Shown: positions 17,652 through 25,950 of the stretch, piece by piece
Numbering within the stretch: position 1 is the first letter of the stretch
How the letters are laid out: the number at the start of each line of letters is the position of its first letter
Source: Halioglobus sp.
GTDB lineage: Bacteria; Pseudomonadota; Gammaproteobacteria; Pseudomonadales; Halieaceae
Assembly: GCA_028825045.1 (NCBI GenBank)
Contig: JAPKAY010000018.1
Location: 1 to 64,000, forward strand
Length of the DNA stretch: 64,000 nucleotides
Direction: 5' to 3'
The notes under the pieces: model-generated
Seen by the model: the letters and a program-made list of their open reading frames with translations, nothing else
Databases searched by the model: none
What the model was told of the DNA's origin: nothing
Translations under genes and position numbers: made by a program

Positions 17652-20060
17652 TTATTGGGTGATCAGGTTTTCGAGCACACCTTTTGGGATTTTGGCCAGC
17701 ACACCCGGGTGCGCAAACCCGACTTTGCGGCGACTGTAAACCGGTCGCTCGGCAAAGCTCCCCGCCAATGAGGCGTAGATTACAAAGGGGCGCTGCGCAG
17801 GCAGTTCTAACGCTACCGTCAGCTTCAGTTGTCCCAGAGCGGGTAACACAGTAGCGCGGGATTCCGATTCGGAAATAATGACACCTTCTTCATCCGCGAC
17901 GGTGAGCTGTACCGTGACAGTCTGTTCGCTATCACTGTCATTGATCAAAGTAACAGGAATACTCTGGCGACCCGGAGCGTAGAACTCCTCGGACCAGCGA
18001 TCGATATTGATTGCCACTGGAGAGAAGGCTTGCGGGGCCCAGCGCGCCCAGCGCGGTTCCATCAGCAAATTGGGTATGTCGATAAAGTTATCGCAAGTAG
18101 CGCTTGGCTCGGTGATATCTGCACCCTCTTCGATGTCATCCTTGTCGATACACTTACCCAGGTAGAGAAAATGTTGCACGCCGGCATAACCACGGCCAGC
18201 GCGCCAGTAACCCGAAAGCTCGGAAGCGACATACGCGTAAATTTCCCGCCGCTCTTCCGGCGCCAACTCAACGCCAGGTGCCAGCAGGTCGTAGGCCGAT
18301 TCTGCAATAGGCGTCGCGTCACTGCCGTCGCGCGTCAACCATAGCCAACCGTATTCATTGTTGATGTAGGCATGATCTCGCGCGCCCTCTCCGTCCCAGG
18401 TGGAAAATATCCCCCCCAGAGCCATCGGTGGCTGGCGATCAAATCCGTCCAGATCCGCAAGATGGTAATCACGCGAATTGCTGTTCATGAAGCCAGTGCC
18501 GTTGAGCTTGTAGGGGTGTTCTTCCAGAGGATCATCCGACAGATCCGCCGCGCGGTAACTGCCCGATTCCCATGCGCGCGTCGTATCAAGTTCCCTCACC
18601 AGAGGCACGGTCTCATAGGGAATGGGATTATGATTTTCGTTGGAGGCATCCCACCAGGCAATCGACGGGTGATTCCAGTTTTCCTGCACCCAGCCACGAA
18701 ATTCCTTCTCCAACTCGTTCAATGACCAATTCACTGAGGTCGGTAGCCCAGGTATGCCCAACCGCAGTGGTGCAAAGATATGGTATTCATCCGCCACCAG
18801 CAGGCCAATCTCATCCGCCTGGTCGTACCAGAAATTGGGCGCACGCCCAACGTGAAAACGAAAGGAATTCCAGTGGAAGTCTTTCATGTGTCCAGACAGC
18901 AGTTCCCGCACCCAGGCTTCATCCCATGGGAGCGAACCACGATCCGGGTCTTCAAAAAATCGGTGCAGGGCGATGTTGGTACCGCGCAGGTAGTACAACC
19001 GATTGTTGAGGTAAAATCCCTTGTCCGCACCGGACTTCCACTCCACCTTGCGCATACCGAAGCGGGTAGCGCGGTCATCCGAAGGAACCTTGTCCTGCGA
19101 CAGTGTTGTTTGAGCCAGGTACAGGAAAGGCTGTTCAGGCGTCCACAGTGAAGCCTCGGGCAGTGGAATCTCCTGTACTATCGTGGTCGATTCCCCCGCA
19201 GCCAATGACAGGCTCTCAATGACAGGGGCAGACACCCAATCGGATGACACCCATTCCCGCAATTGTTGTTGCAGCGTGATCTCTGCACTGGTATCCCCGT
19301 TATTGCGAACCGTTGTTCGGGTGACAACAACATCGCGGTCGATATCAGGTTCTACCTTGGTCCGTACAATAGAAAGCGGCCCGGTATAAATCACACTTAC
19401 GCTGTCCCACAGACCGGGATAAAAGGCATACTTCTCGAAGTCCGAGCCGATGGGAATAAACTCAGGTACAGCGCTGTGCTCTGCGCCCACCCGCACAATC
19501 AATTCGTTCTCCTGGCCGTAACGAATCGTCGTAGACAGGTCGTACTCAGACAGCGTAAAAGCCCCGTAATGTATACCGAGCGCTTGGCCGTTAAGCCACA
19601 CTTTCGCCCCGTACGTGGCCTTGTGCAAACACAGTGCGGCCAGCGCGGTCGGCGTTTGTGGTGCCATGAACGACGTTCGATACCAGAAGGCTTCGCGCTC
19701 ATCGCTGGAAACACCGACACGGTTAAAAGCCGGTATCGCTTCGCTCACAAAACCGGGTACCGCTACCCGGTGAGAATATTCTGCGGGAACCTCATCGTCG
19801 AGATTGCCCTGGGCAATATCCCACATCCCATCGAGACTGCGGGTGACACGTACCTCTTCGCCCCAATCACTGTGACTGTTTTGGCAGGCCAGTGTCGGGT
19901 AGGCGCCGGGTACTTCGCTATTGAGATGTTCAGACTCCGGAAAGGTCATCAGAAAACGATTAACGGCAGGCTTGATTGCGTCGAGCAATAGGTCTTGCAA
20001 CACCCACACCAGCAGAACCAGAACCAGAAGACCCAAAAGTACCCGTTTTAAGATCTTCAT
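17652..20060 (-). CDS. Glycoside hydrolase family 2, membrane-anchored (paralogue A)
   Basis: 802 residues beginning with an N-terminal anchor (RVLLGLLVLVLLVWVLQ), then the GH2 jelly roll (FWYRTSFMAP, AKVWLNGQALGIHYGAF), an Ig-like domain and the TIM barrel. The acid/base is Glu475 in DASNENHNP and the nucleophile Glu569 in NNEYGWLWLT. It resembles beta-glucuronidase/galactosidase-type GH2 enzymes but the substrate is unclear. It is a clear paralogue of the GH2 at 22.1 kb, sharing anchor, domain order and motif wording. GGTGA precedes the ATG. Gene spacing is 6 bp from the membrane protein upstream and 19 bp to the GH3 downstream. Confidence 0.86.
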   Translation of the reverse strand: MKILKRVLLGLLVLVLLVWVLQDLLLDAIKPAVNRFLMTFPESEHLNSEVPGAYPTLACQNSHSDWGEEVRVTRSLDGMWDIAQGNLDDEVPAEYSHRVAVPGFVSEAIPAFNRVGVSSDEREAFWYRTSFMAPQTPTALAALCLHKATYGAKVWLNGQALGIHYGAFTLSEYDLSTTIRYGQENELIVRVGAEHSAVPEFIPIGSDFEKYAFYPGLWDSVSVIYTGPLSIVRTKVEPDIDRDVVVTRTTVRNNGDTSAEITLQQQLREWVSSDWVSAPVIESLSLAAGESTTIVQEIPLPEASLWTPEQPFLYLAQTTLSQDKVPSDDRATRFGMRKVEWKSGADKGFYLNNRLYYLRGTNIALHRFFEDPDRGSLPWDEAWVRELLSGHMKDFHWNSFRFHVGRAPNFWYDQADEIGLLVADEYHIFAPLRLGIPGLPTSVNWSLNELEKEFRGWVQENWNHPSIAWWDASNENHNPIPYETVPLVRELDTTRAWESGSYRAADLSDDPLEEHPYKLNGTGFMNSNSRDYHLADLDGFDRQPPMALGGIFSTWDGEGARDHAYINNEYGWLWLTRDGSDATPIAESAYDLLAPGVELAPEERREIYAYVASELSGYWRAGRGYAGVQHFLYLGKCIDKDDIEEGADITEPSATCDNFIDIPNLLMEPRWARWAPQAFSPVAINIDRWSEEFYAPGRQSIPVTLINDSDSEQTVTVQLTVADEEGVIISESESRATVLPALGQLKLTVALELPAQRPFVIYASLAGSFAERPVYSRRKVGFAHPGVLAKIPKGVLENLITQ

Positions 20061-20066
20061 TTCAAA

Positions 20067-20606
20067 TCACCCGCCGAACAACGCGCGGTAACCGGCCAGG
20101 AAGCCCTGAAAAAACAGAAGGTCGTACTTGAACAAGGCGAATCCCAAGCCCTCCACACTACCCAGAGTGATAAGCGGCAGAAGGAATAGCGGCGTACGCC
20201 AAACTGAAGCGCCTGAGCGTTCGTGCCAGAAAAGACTCACCAGAAGGTGCCCCAGGCCCATGGCAAGGAAACACAGGCCATAATAGAAAAGGTAGGGGCC
20301 CTGCAAGCCAGTGTAAATGCCTGGCCCGATACCAAAGATTTTGCAGGCTGCAATGATCTCCTTGATGTGCCAGAGCACGGGCAATACCAGCGCCAAACGC
20401 ACTGCTCTTCCCCAGGTGGCACCGCTCAAACGACTCAGGCCGTACACCCAGGCCGGGCTCAACATAATGCAACTGAACAACAGCAGTCCGGTAGCATTGC
20501 GCAGCCACAAAGGCACACCCCATATCCAGGCATAGTCATACACCAGCGTCGCCAGTACGGCCACTAGCAGTGTAGCCAGGACGGGATAGCCGAATCGGCG
20601 GATCAT
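20067..20606 (-). CDS. Small integral membrane protein of unknown function
   Basis: 179 residues with about five hydrophobic helices (for example PVLATLLVAVLATLVYDYAW, NATGLLLFSCIMLSP, RLALVLPVLWHIKEI, YYGLCFLAMGLGHLLVSLFW). I do not recognise the family and see no catalytic motif. Its start overlaps the sulfatase stop by 4 bp and it ends 6 bp before the GH2, so it is translationally coupled inside the polysaccharide operon. A channel, a scaffold for the anchored hydrolases, or a transport accessory are all possible guesses. Confidence 0.7.
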   Translation of the reverse strand: MIRRFGYPVLATLLVAVLATLVYDYAWIWGVPLWLRNATGLLLFSCIMLSPAWVYGLSRLSGATWGRAVRLALVLPVLWHIKEIIAACKIFGIGPGIYTGLQGPYLFYYGLCFLAMGLGHLLVSLFWHERSGASVWRTPLFLLPLITLGSVEGLGFALFKYDLLFFQGFLAGYRALFGG

Positions 20607-21991
20607 CGGGCGGATCCTGATTCGATGGTCTGCAACTGAGCGGCCATTTCTGCGCGCATCGTTTCCAAATGAACTTGCATGGCCGGCTCATTGATGAGGT
20701 TATGCTGCTCACGCGGATCCGTAATCACGTCAAACAATTCATCCCCTCTGCCGCGCTTATAAGTAATTAGTTTGTAATGATCGGTGCGCAACGCGGTTTG
20801 TTCCGGAACCGGATAAGGAAAGTCTTCAAAGTACTTGTAAATCCAGGCCTCTCGAACGGACTCATCCGTACCGTCTATCAGCGGCGCCAGACTCTCGCCC
20901 TGCATCGCAGCGGGGACCGCCAGGCCGGCCATCTCCAATATTGTCGGTGCCAGGTCCTGATTCAACACCATAGAACTGTTGCGTCGACCAGGCTCTCGCA
21001 AACGAGCGGGATACCGCACAAGGAAAGGAATACGTATCGATTCCTCATAGGCCCAGCGCTTGTCGATAAGCCGATGCTCGCCCCACAGGTAACCGTTATC
21101 ACCCGCATAGATCAACAGCGTATTATCGGCCAGACCCAGCTCGTCCAACTGATCCAGCACGCGGCCAATTTGTTCGTCCATCGCGGCGGCGGTCTCCGCA
21201 TAGTCACGCATTTTGGCCTCCAGCGGATCCCACAGGAAATGCTTGAAATTGCCATCGGCGAAGGCCAACCAGGAATCTGCTTCGGGGGGGAGCACAACGG
21301 GCTCGTTATCATACCGGCCACTCCAGTCAGCGCTGGGCGTCATCGGCAGGTGTAGCGCTTTGTGAGAGAGGTAAAGTGCAAACGGTCGGTCACGGTTTTG
21401 CGTAATCCAGGCCAGGGCCAGTTCCGTGAGATCCTCGGTGATATAACCACTGAGCTCAACATTCGGCAGAGGCGACTCGCCGACGGCCAGGTGTTCGCCG
21501 TTAAAAATAAAGGGCGTGCCATAGTACGCGCCCTGCCCGCCCATATGATCAAAGGTAATGAATTCGTCCACGCCCCGCAGCTTTGGAATGCCTCCGGGCA
21601 TATGCCACTTACCGATAAAGGCCGTGTTATAGCCAGCCTCTTTCAGATACTCAAAAAATGTAACGTTGGAATTATCCCAGGCCGTAAAGTTATTCTGCAC
21701 ACCGTGCTGTTGCGGATACATACCTGTCAGGAAACTGGCGCGGGAGGGGCTGCACAAAGACGAGGTGACGAACGCGTTCTCAAATAGAACACCTTCATCG
21801 GCGATACGGTCCAGATTGGGCGTATCGATAAATGGGTGGCCCATAACCCCCATTGCATCCCAGCGATGGTCATCCGACAGGATGAAAACGATATTGGGTG
21901 GCTCCGCCGCCACCGCCAACCAAGGCGACAACAGTGCCAGGAACATAAGCAAGCACCATTGCTTGCACCGCGGAAACAGAGTCTTCTTCAT
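20603..21991 (-). CDS. Secreted type I sulfatase (formylglycine-dependent)
   Basis: Removes sulfate esters from a glycan in the periplasm or outside. From the ATG at 21991 the 462-residue protein starts with a cleavable signal peptide (MKKTLFPRC..LSPWLAVAA). It contains the metal-binding NIVFILSDDHRWD, the sulfatase signature CSPSRASFLTG with Cys80 as formylglycine site, IGKWHMPGG, and YAGDNGYLWGEH. A start at 22063 would overlap the upstream GH2 and put extra residues before the signal peptide. No sulfatase-maturing enzyme is encoded in the window. A direct-repeat box lies 23 bp upstream, so an internal promoter is possible. Confidence 0.9.
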   Translation of the reverse strand: MKKTLFPRCKQWCLLMFLALLSPWLAVAAEPPNIVFILSDDHRWDAMGVMGHPFIDTPNLDRIADEGVLFENAFVTSSLCSPSRASFLTGMYPQQHGVQNNFTAWDNSNVTFFEYLKEAGYNTAFIGKWHMPGGIPKLRGVDEFITFDHMGGQGAYYGTPFIFNGEHLAVGESPLPNVELSGYITEDLTELALAWITQNRDRPFALYLSHKALHLPMTPSADWSGRYDNEPVVLPPEADSWLAFADGNFKHFLWDPLEAKMRDYAETAAAMDEQIGRVLDQLDELGLADNTLLIYAGDNGYLWGEHRLIDKRWAYEESIRIPFLVRYPARLREPGRRNSSMVLNQDLAPTILEMAGLAVPAAMQGESLAPLIDGTDESVREAWIYKYFEDFPYPVPEQTALRTDHYKLITYKRGRGDELFDVITDPREQHNLINEPAMQVHLETMRAEMAAQLQTIESGSAR

Positions 21992-22014
21992 AATATGCAG
22001 CTTAACCACAGTCG

Positions 22015-22031
22015 CTGAAGCTGACCTGAAG
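22015..22031 (-). promoter_or_regulatory. Direct-repeat box 3, facing the sulfatase gene
   Basis: On the minus strand CTTCAGGTCAGCTTCAG, two identical CTTCAG half-sites with 11-bp period, in the 68-bp gap between the GH2 stop and the sulfatase start. It sits only 23 bp before the start codon, closer than the other boxes, so its role as an internal promoter element is less certain. Confidence 0.5.
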
Positions 22032-22059
22032 TATCTGGGAGGAGCGGGTATACCCACCA

Positions 22060-24453
22060 TCAAGCGTCGGGTAGGTCCGCAATGGCAACGCCTGGATGTG
22101 CCAGACCAAGCTTACGTCGATCCACCATCGATTTTGACAGGCTCTCGCCATAGTGCAGTCGAGCAAATAGCACAAACTCAGGGACATCTGGTATCTCAAG
22201 GCGCAATTTTAATACCTGCTGACCCAGGCCTTCCAGCCTCACCTTCAGCAATTCAGAACGTGACAGTACTTCCCCGGCAGGGGAGGCGATGATAAGTTCT
22301 ACGGTACCATTCACCGGGTCAGGCAAATCATTAATCATGATCAGCGGGACGTCAGAACGGCCTCCGCGCTTGTAATTATCTGCCCATTGATCAATATACA
22401 CCGCGACAGGCGACCATACATTACGGTGGTATTCGTGCCAGCGTGGCTCCATCACCAAATTCTCCAGATCGATGAAGTTATCACTGGTGAAGCCTGTTCC
22501 AGGTTTGGAGTGACTCAGGTAGGTAAAATGCTGGACGCCCTGATACCCGCGTTTGGCACGCCAGAAGCCGGTCAAGCCCGCATGCAAATAGGCATAGGCT
22601 TCCCGTCGGGTCTCTGGGCTGCCCGCATCACCCAGCAACATGTCATAGACATTCTCGGTAAGCTTGGTAGGTGTACCATCCCGGTTTAGCCACAACCAGC
22701 CATATTCATTGATGATGTGTGGGTGATCATTGGAGGGATAGGTCATCCCCAACAGGTTGGTAGGCGGAATGGGTTGCCCGTCGTTTTCATCCAACGCCTC
22801 AATGCCCTTGGCACTGAGCCCCAGTATTTCTGTCATTGGATTGAAATTGGCGGCGAAGATATAGGGGTGATCCTCTATTGGGTCCCCTTCACTGTGCGGC
22901 TTCTGCCAGCCCCCATTTTCCCACTGACGTGTGGCATCCAAGTGGCGGACGCGCTCTATCACTTCGGTGGACTTCATGTCGACTGTTTCGTTTGACGCAC
23001 TCCAAAGGGCAATGGCCGGGTGATTCCAGTTCTCCTGAATCCAGCTGGTAAATTCCTTTTCCAACTCAATAATGGACCATTCAAGATGCACATCATCCAG
23101 GTGGTTATTCTTGGCCTCCTTGCCCCGAGGAAAAACCAGGGTCCAGTACGCAAACTCATCGTCGATCAACAACCCCTGCTCATCGGCGATGTCATACCAA
23201 AAATTAGGCAGGCGGCCGAGGCTGGTACGCAGCATGTTCCAATGGTAGTCCTTTGGGTAAGTTGTGAGCAATTTTCGCACCCAGGATTCATTCCAGGCCA
23301 AGGCACCCGCCAACGGGTCTTCCTCGAAGCGGTGTAGGGCGATATTGGAACCCCGCAGGAAGACTTTCTCGCCGTTAAGATAAAAGCCTTTTTCACTGCC
23401 GCTTTTCCACTGGACCTCTCGAAATCCGAAACGGGTAGCTCGATCATCCACGCTTTTACCAGCAACGCTTATACTTGTGTCCAGGACATAGAGAAAGGGA
23501 TCTTCAAGTGTCCACAGTTTCGCCTCCGCCAGCTGCAGGCTATGACGGACAGTGCGGGTTTCGCCCGCTGTCAGCTTAAGGCGTTCACTGACTTGCTCAC
23601 CCCCGGCTTCCCCACTGCGCCATTCCTGTATGGCCTGTGAGATTTCAATCGTTACGGCGTCATCAGCATTGTTGTGCAGCGTTGTAAAAACAACAGCCTC
23701 ACCACCGTGGATATCGGTTTCCACCTTCACTCGTACCACTGTTTGTTCGCCGGTGTAGAGCAGGTTTACGTCGTCCCAGATACCGGGAATCCAGTGGGTC
23801 TTCTCGTGATCCTGCCCGGCGGGAATAAAGGCCGGTATTTGGCTGCGCTCAGCTCCCAGACGCACTATCAATTCGTTATTGGCTCCCCACTGGATCGCCT
23901 TGCTGAGATCAAACTCCGCCAGAGTAAATGCCCCGTAGTGTTCCCCCAACAATTTACCATTGAGCCAGGCGCGAACCCCGTATTTCGCCTTACCCAGGCA
24001 AAGCAAGGCTGTCGCAGAGGCTTGATCGGGCGCGTCAAATGAACGGCGATACCAGAAGGCATCACGGGCCGGATCAACCTGCCCCACGTTATCAATTGCA
24101 GGGAACGCCGCGTTAAGCAGCCCCGGCACTGGCGCCTTGTACTCAAACAGGCTGGGTACGACATCGTCCAACGCCCCCTCTGCGACTTCCCATACCCCAT
24201 TCAGCGACTGATAAACTCGGGTTTGTTCACCCCAGTTGTATTTCCCCGCCGTACCACCACAGGCCACCTTAGGTTGGGCGCCCTCAATTTCAGCGGTATA
24301 GTTGGCTTCGGATCTGGGGTGCATGGCGGCGAAGTTCTCGTACTTGGGCTCAACCGCCAGTAGTGAGATCAATGGAAATGCCAACAGAAGAAGCAGGGGA
24401 ATACCCAGCAATAAACTCAGCACCCAAATGGCAATTTTTCTAGTTCTCGACAC
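22060..24453 (-). CDS. Glycoside hydrolase family 2, membrane-anchored (paralogue B)
   Basis: 797 residues from a GTG at 24453, chosen because AGGAG lies 7 nt upstream and the product then begins with Arg/Lys followed by an anchor helix (IAIWVLSLLLGIPLLLLLAF). An ATG at 24498 lacks a ribosome-binding site. GH2 layout: jelly roll (FWYRRSFDAP, VRAWLNGKLLGEHYGAF), Ig-like domain, barrel with acid/base Glu489 in SASNETVDM and nucleophile Glu583 in INEYGWLWLN. Paralogue of the GH2 at 17.7 kb. First gene of the anchored-hydrolase operon; a regulatory box ends 81 bp upstream of the chosen start, the same distance as at two other genes. Substrate likely a beta-linked galactoside or uronide of a sulfated glycan. 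Confidence 0.86.
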   Translation of the reverse strand: MSRTRKIAIWVLSLLLGIPLLLLLAFPLISLLAVEPKYENFAAMHPRSEANYTAEIEGAQPKVACGGTAGKYNWGEQTRVYQSLNGVWEVAEGALDDVVPSLFEYKAPVPGLLNAAFPAIDNVGQVDPARDAFWYRRSFDAPDQASATALLCLGKAKYGVRAWLNGKLLGEHYGAFTLAEFDLSKAIQWGANNELIVRLGAERSQIPAFIPAGQDHEKTHWIPGIWDDVNLLYTGEQTVVRVKVETDIHGGEAVVFTTLHNNADDAVTIEISQAIQEWRSGEAGGEQVSERLKLTAGETRTVRHSLQLAEAKLWTLEDPFLYVLDTSISVAGKSVDDRATRFGFREVQWKSGSEKGFYLNGEKVFLRGSNIALHRFEEDPLAGALAWNESWVRKLLTTYPKDYHWNMLRTSLGRLPNFWYDIADEQGLLIDDEFAYWTLVFPRGKEAKNNHLDDVHLEWSIIELEKEFTSWIQENWNHPAIALWSASNETVDMKSTEVIERVRHLDATRQWENGGWQKPHSEGDPIEDHPYIFAANFNPMTEILGLSAKGIEALDENDGQPIPPTNLLGMTYPSNDHPHIINEYGWLWLNRDGTPTKLTENVYDMLLGDAGSPETRREAYAYLHAGLTGFWRAKRGYQGVQHFTYLSHSKPGTGFTSDNFIDLENLVMEPRWHEYHRNVWSPVAVYIDQWADNYKRGGRSDVPLIMINDLPDPVNGTVELIIASPAGEVLSRSELLKVRLEGLGQQVLKLRLEIPDVPEFVLFARLHYGESLSKSMVDRRKLGLAHPGVAIADLPDA

Positions 24454-24533
24454 CGCCCAACTCCTGAATCTCGTTTGCGACCTAGCGCCAGGTATCATAA
24501 ATACCGGTATATCCGAGAGCTTAAGCGAAGTAG

Positions 24534-24550
24534 ATGAACCCGACCTGAAG
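24534..24550 (-). promoter_or_regulatory. Direct-repeat box 4, facing the GH2-sulfatase operon
   Basis: On the minus strand CTTCAGGTCGGGTTCAT: half-sites CTTCAG and GTTCAT, 11-bp period, 80 bp upstream of the GTG start of GH2 paralogue B in a 174-bp intergenic region after kdgK. Confidence 0.57.
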
Positions 24551-24627
24551 TCTCGGGCTTAACATCCAGCCGTCCTGCTGGTCAAACAACACCTGCAAAT
24601 AGCGGGAAAGGCATTACGAATTTTTGC

Positions 24628-25530
24628 TTAGATCACTACCGAGTCACGGGGAATAATGGCACCCGGGTACTGAACAACAGTAGAGGCAACTTTGTGGGCA
24701 GTTTCAGCCGCCGACTGGATGTTGGCCCCCAACATTCTGGACGCAAGATAGGCGCCGTTAAAGGAATCCCCCGCCGCCGTGGTATCTACCGCGGACACCG
24801 GTTCACCTTGTTGTCGGTAGATTCCATTCTTTTGGGACCATGCCAGGCATCCGTCCGGGCCGCATTTGATCACAACCTCCTGCACCCCCATTGCCTGGTG
24901 CAATCCCATTACCTCCTTAGCATTCACCCCGGGACGCAGCAGTTGTTCATCTTCCAGAGAAGGCAAAGCCATATGACACAACGCCAGGGTGCGATCAAAT
25001 ATTTCACGGGCAATCGCCGCAGTTTTCCAACCTCGCGGACGAAAGTTGCTATCAAACACAAGTTTGCCCCCCTCCCGAGCATATCGAGTGAGGAAATCCA
25101 ATAGATACTCTTGTGACTCCTCGCTATAGAGAGAGAGGGTGATGCCGCTCAGGTACAGGTATTCAAATTGAGACAGGCGCTCAAATAGTGGCTCCCTTGA
25201 AGGTCCATCAAATATTTCTCGAGCCGGGGAAGCATCTCGCCAGTAGTGAAAAAAGCGTTCTCCCGCATCGTCGGTTTCAATAATATACAAACCAGGCAAA
25301 CGCCCCTTTACCCGTTGTACCAGCGAAACACCAACGCCCTCCCACTGCCAGGCATCGAGCATCTGCTGGCTGAACGAATCATCTCCCAGAGCGGTCAGAT
25401 ATTCTACCTCGGCCCCGAGCCTCGCCATGTAGATCGCGGTGTTAAGGGTGTCGCCACCAAATCCCAATTGACAGTTCCCCGGCGCGCCAGATAACTCGAG
25501 CATGCACTCGCCAATTGCAACACAACTCAA
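24628..25530 (-). CDS. kdgK: 2-keto-3-deoxygluconate kinase (PfkB family)
   Basis: Phosphorylates KDG to KDPG, which the aldolase Eda encoded at 0.1 kb cleaves. The sequence follows KdgK closely: VAIGECMLELSG at the N-terminus, FGGDTLNTAIYMARL, TALGDDSFSQQMLDAW, RLPGLYIIETD, YLYLSGITLSLYS, and the PfkB ATP signature DTTAAGDSFNGAY with catalytic Asp255. I place the start at a TTG (25530) preceded by AGGAG, which gives the usual short N-terminus and 300 residues; ATGs at 25575 and 25599 would add 15-23 unusual residues and lack ribosome-binding sites. A regulatory box ends 81 bp upstream of this start. Function secure, start moderately so. Confidence 0.9.
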   Translation of the reverse strand: MSCVAIGECMLELSGAPGNCQLGFGGDTLNTAIYMARLGAEVEYLTALGDDSFSQQMLDAWQWEGVGVSLVQRVKGRLPGLYIIETDDAGERFFHYWRDASPAREIFDGPSREPLFERLSQFEYLYLSGITLSLYSEESQEYLLDFLTRYAREGGKLVFDSNFRPRGWKTAAIAREIFDRTLALCHMALPSLEDEQLLRPGVNAKEVMGLHQAMGVQEVVIKCGPDGCLAWSQKNGIYRQQGEPVSAVDTTAAGDSFNGAYLASRMLGANIQSAAETAHKVASTVVQYPGAIIPRDSVVI

Positions 25531-25610
25531 TTGCTCATACTCCTGAAGCCGTGACGTGACACCTAGTATTTTCATGGCCACTATCAAATCCGCTATCATA
25601 GAGTGTCGAC

Positions 25611-25627
25611 ATGAATTCAGGCTGAAG
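25611..25627 (-). promoter_or_regulatory. Direct-repeat box 5, facing kdgK
   Basis: On the minus strand CTTCAGCCTGAATTCAT, half-sites CTTCAG and ATTCAT with 11-bp period, 80 bp before the TTG start of kdgK. Confidence 0.57.
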
Positions 25628-25628
25628 T

Positions 25629-25698
25629 GATTCTCGTTTCCTTGGGTCCGTTAAAAATAGTTACTCATATATTGGACCAGCCAGGAAAACCGAGAATC
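25629..25698. repeat. Imperfect inverted repeat upstream of kdgK
   Basis: GATTCTCG-TTTCCT-TGG-GTCC at 25629-25649 is matched, with small gaps, by the complement of 25674-25698 around a 24-nt AT-rich centre. It could form a long hairpin between the OYE-type gene and box 5. Its role is unknown; no T-run follows on either strand, so it is not a simple terminator. Confidence 0.4.
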
Positions 25699-25950
25699 GC
25701 GCCCCTCCCTGGTAGACAGCCAATTTAGTGGCTAATGAGCTCCGTCGCATACCACTGCAGCGCAACATTTTTTCGTCCAGTGGTTTATCAGGCACAATCT
25801 CATACACATTTCGAAAGCCGATATTAAGGCGCTCGACGCATTTATCCCGGGGAATCCCGGCCGCTGCAAACCTTCTTCCTAGGAACTGATACCGACGCGA
25901 AAATCAATTCGATTGGTGCTCAGTTTCTGAATGCTCTGGACTTGCTTCAT
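25661..25950 (-). other. Gap between kdgK and the OYE gene: coupled micro-ORF and open frame of unclear status
   Basis: An ATG at 25950 overlaps the stop of the OYE-type gene in an ATGA arrangement and encodes 23 residues (MKQVQSIQKLSTNRIDFRVG..) before TAG at 25879. In another frame an 81-codon stretch without stops runs from 25903 to TAA at 25661 (contains ERLNIGFRNVYEIVPDKPLDEK). Joined by a frameshift near 25885 they would give a protein of about 96 residues. I recognise no family, and the open frame may be chance. Nothing else is evident in this 370-bp interval except the inverted repeat and box 5. Confidence 0.25.

Noticed and set aside
19263..19991. Long plus-strand open frame (about 240 codons)
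   Set aside because: It lies fully inside and opposite the GH2 paralogue A gene, shows no domain and is explained by codon bias of the real gene.
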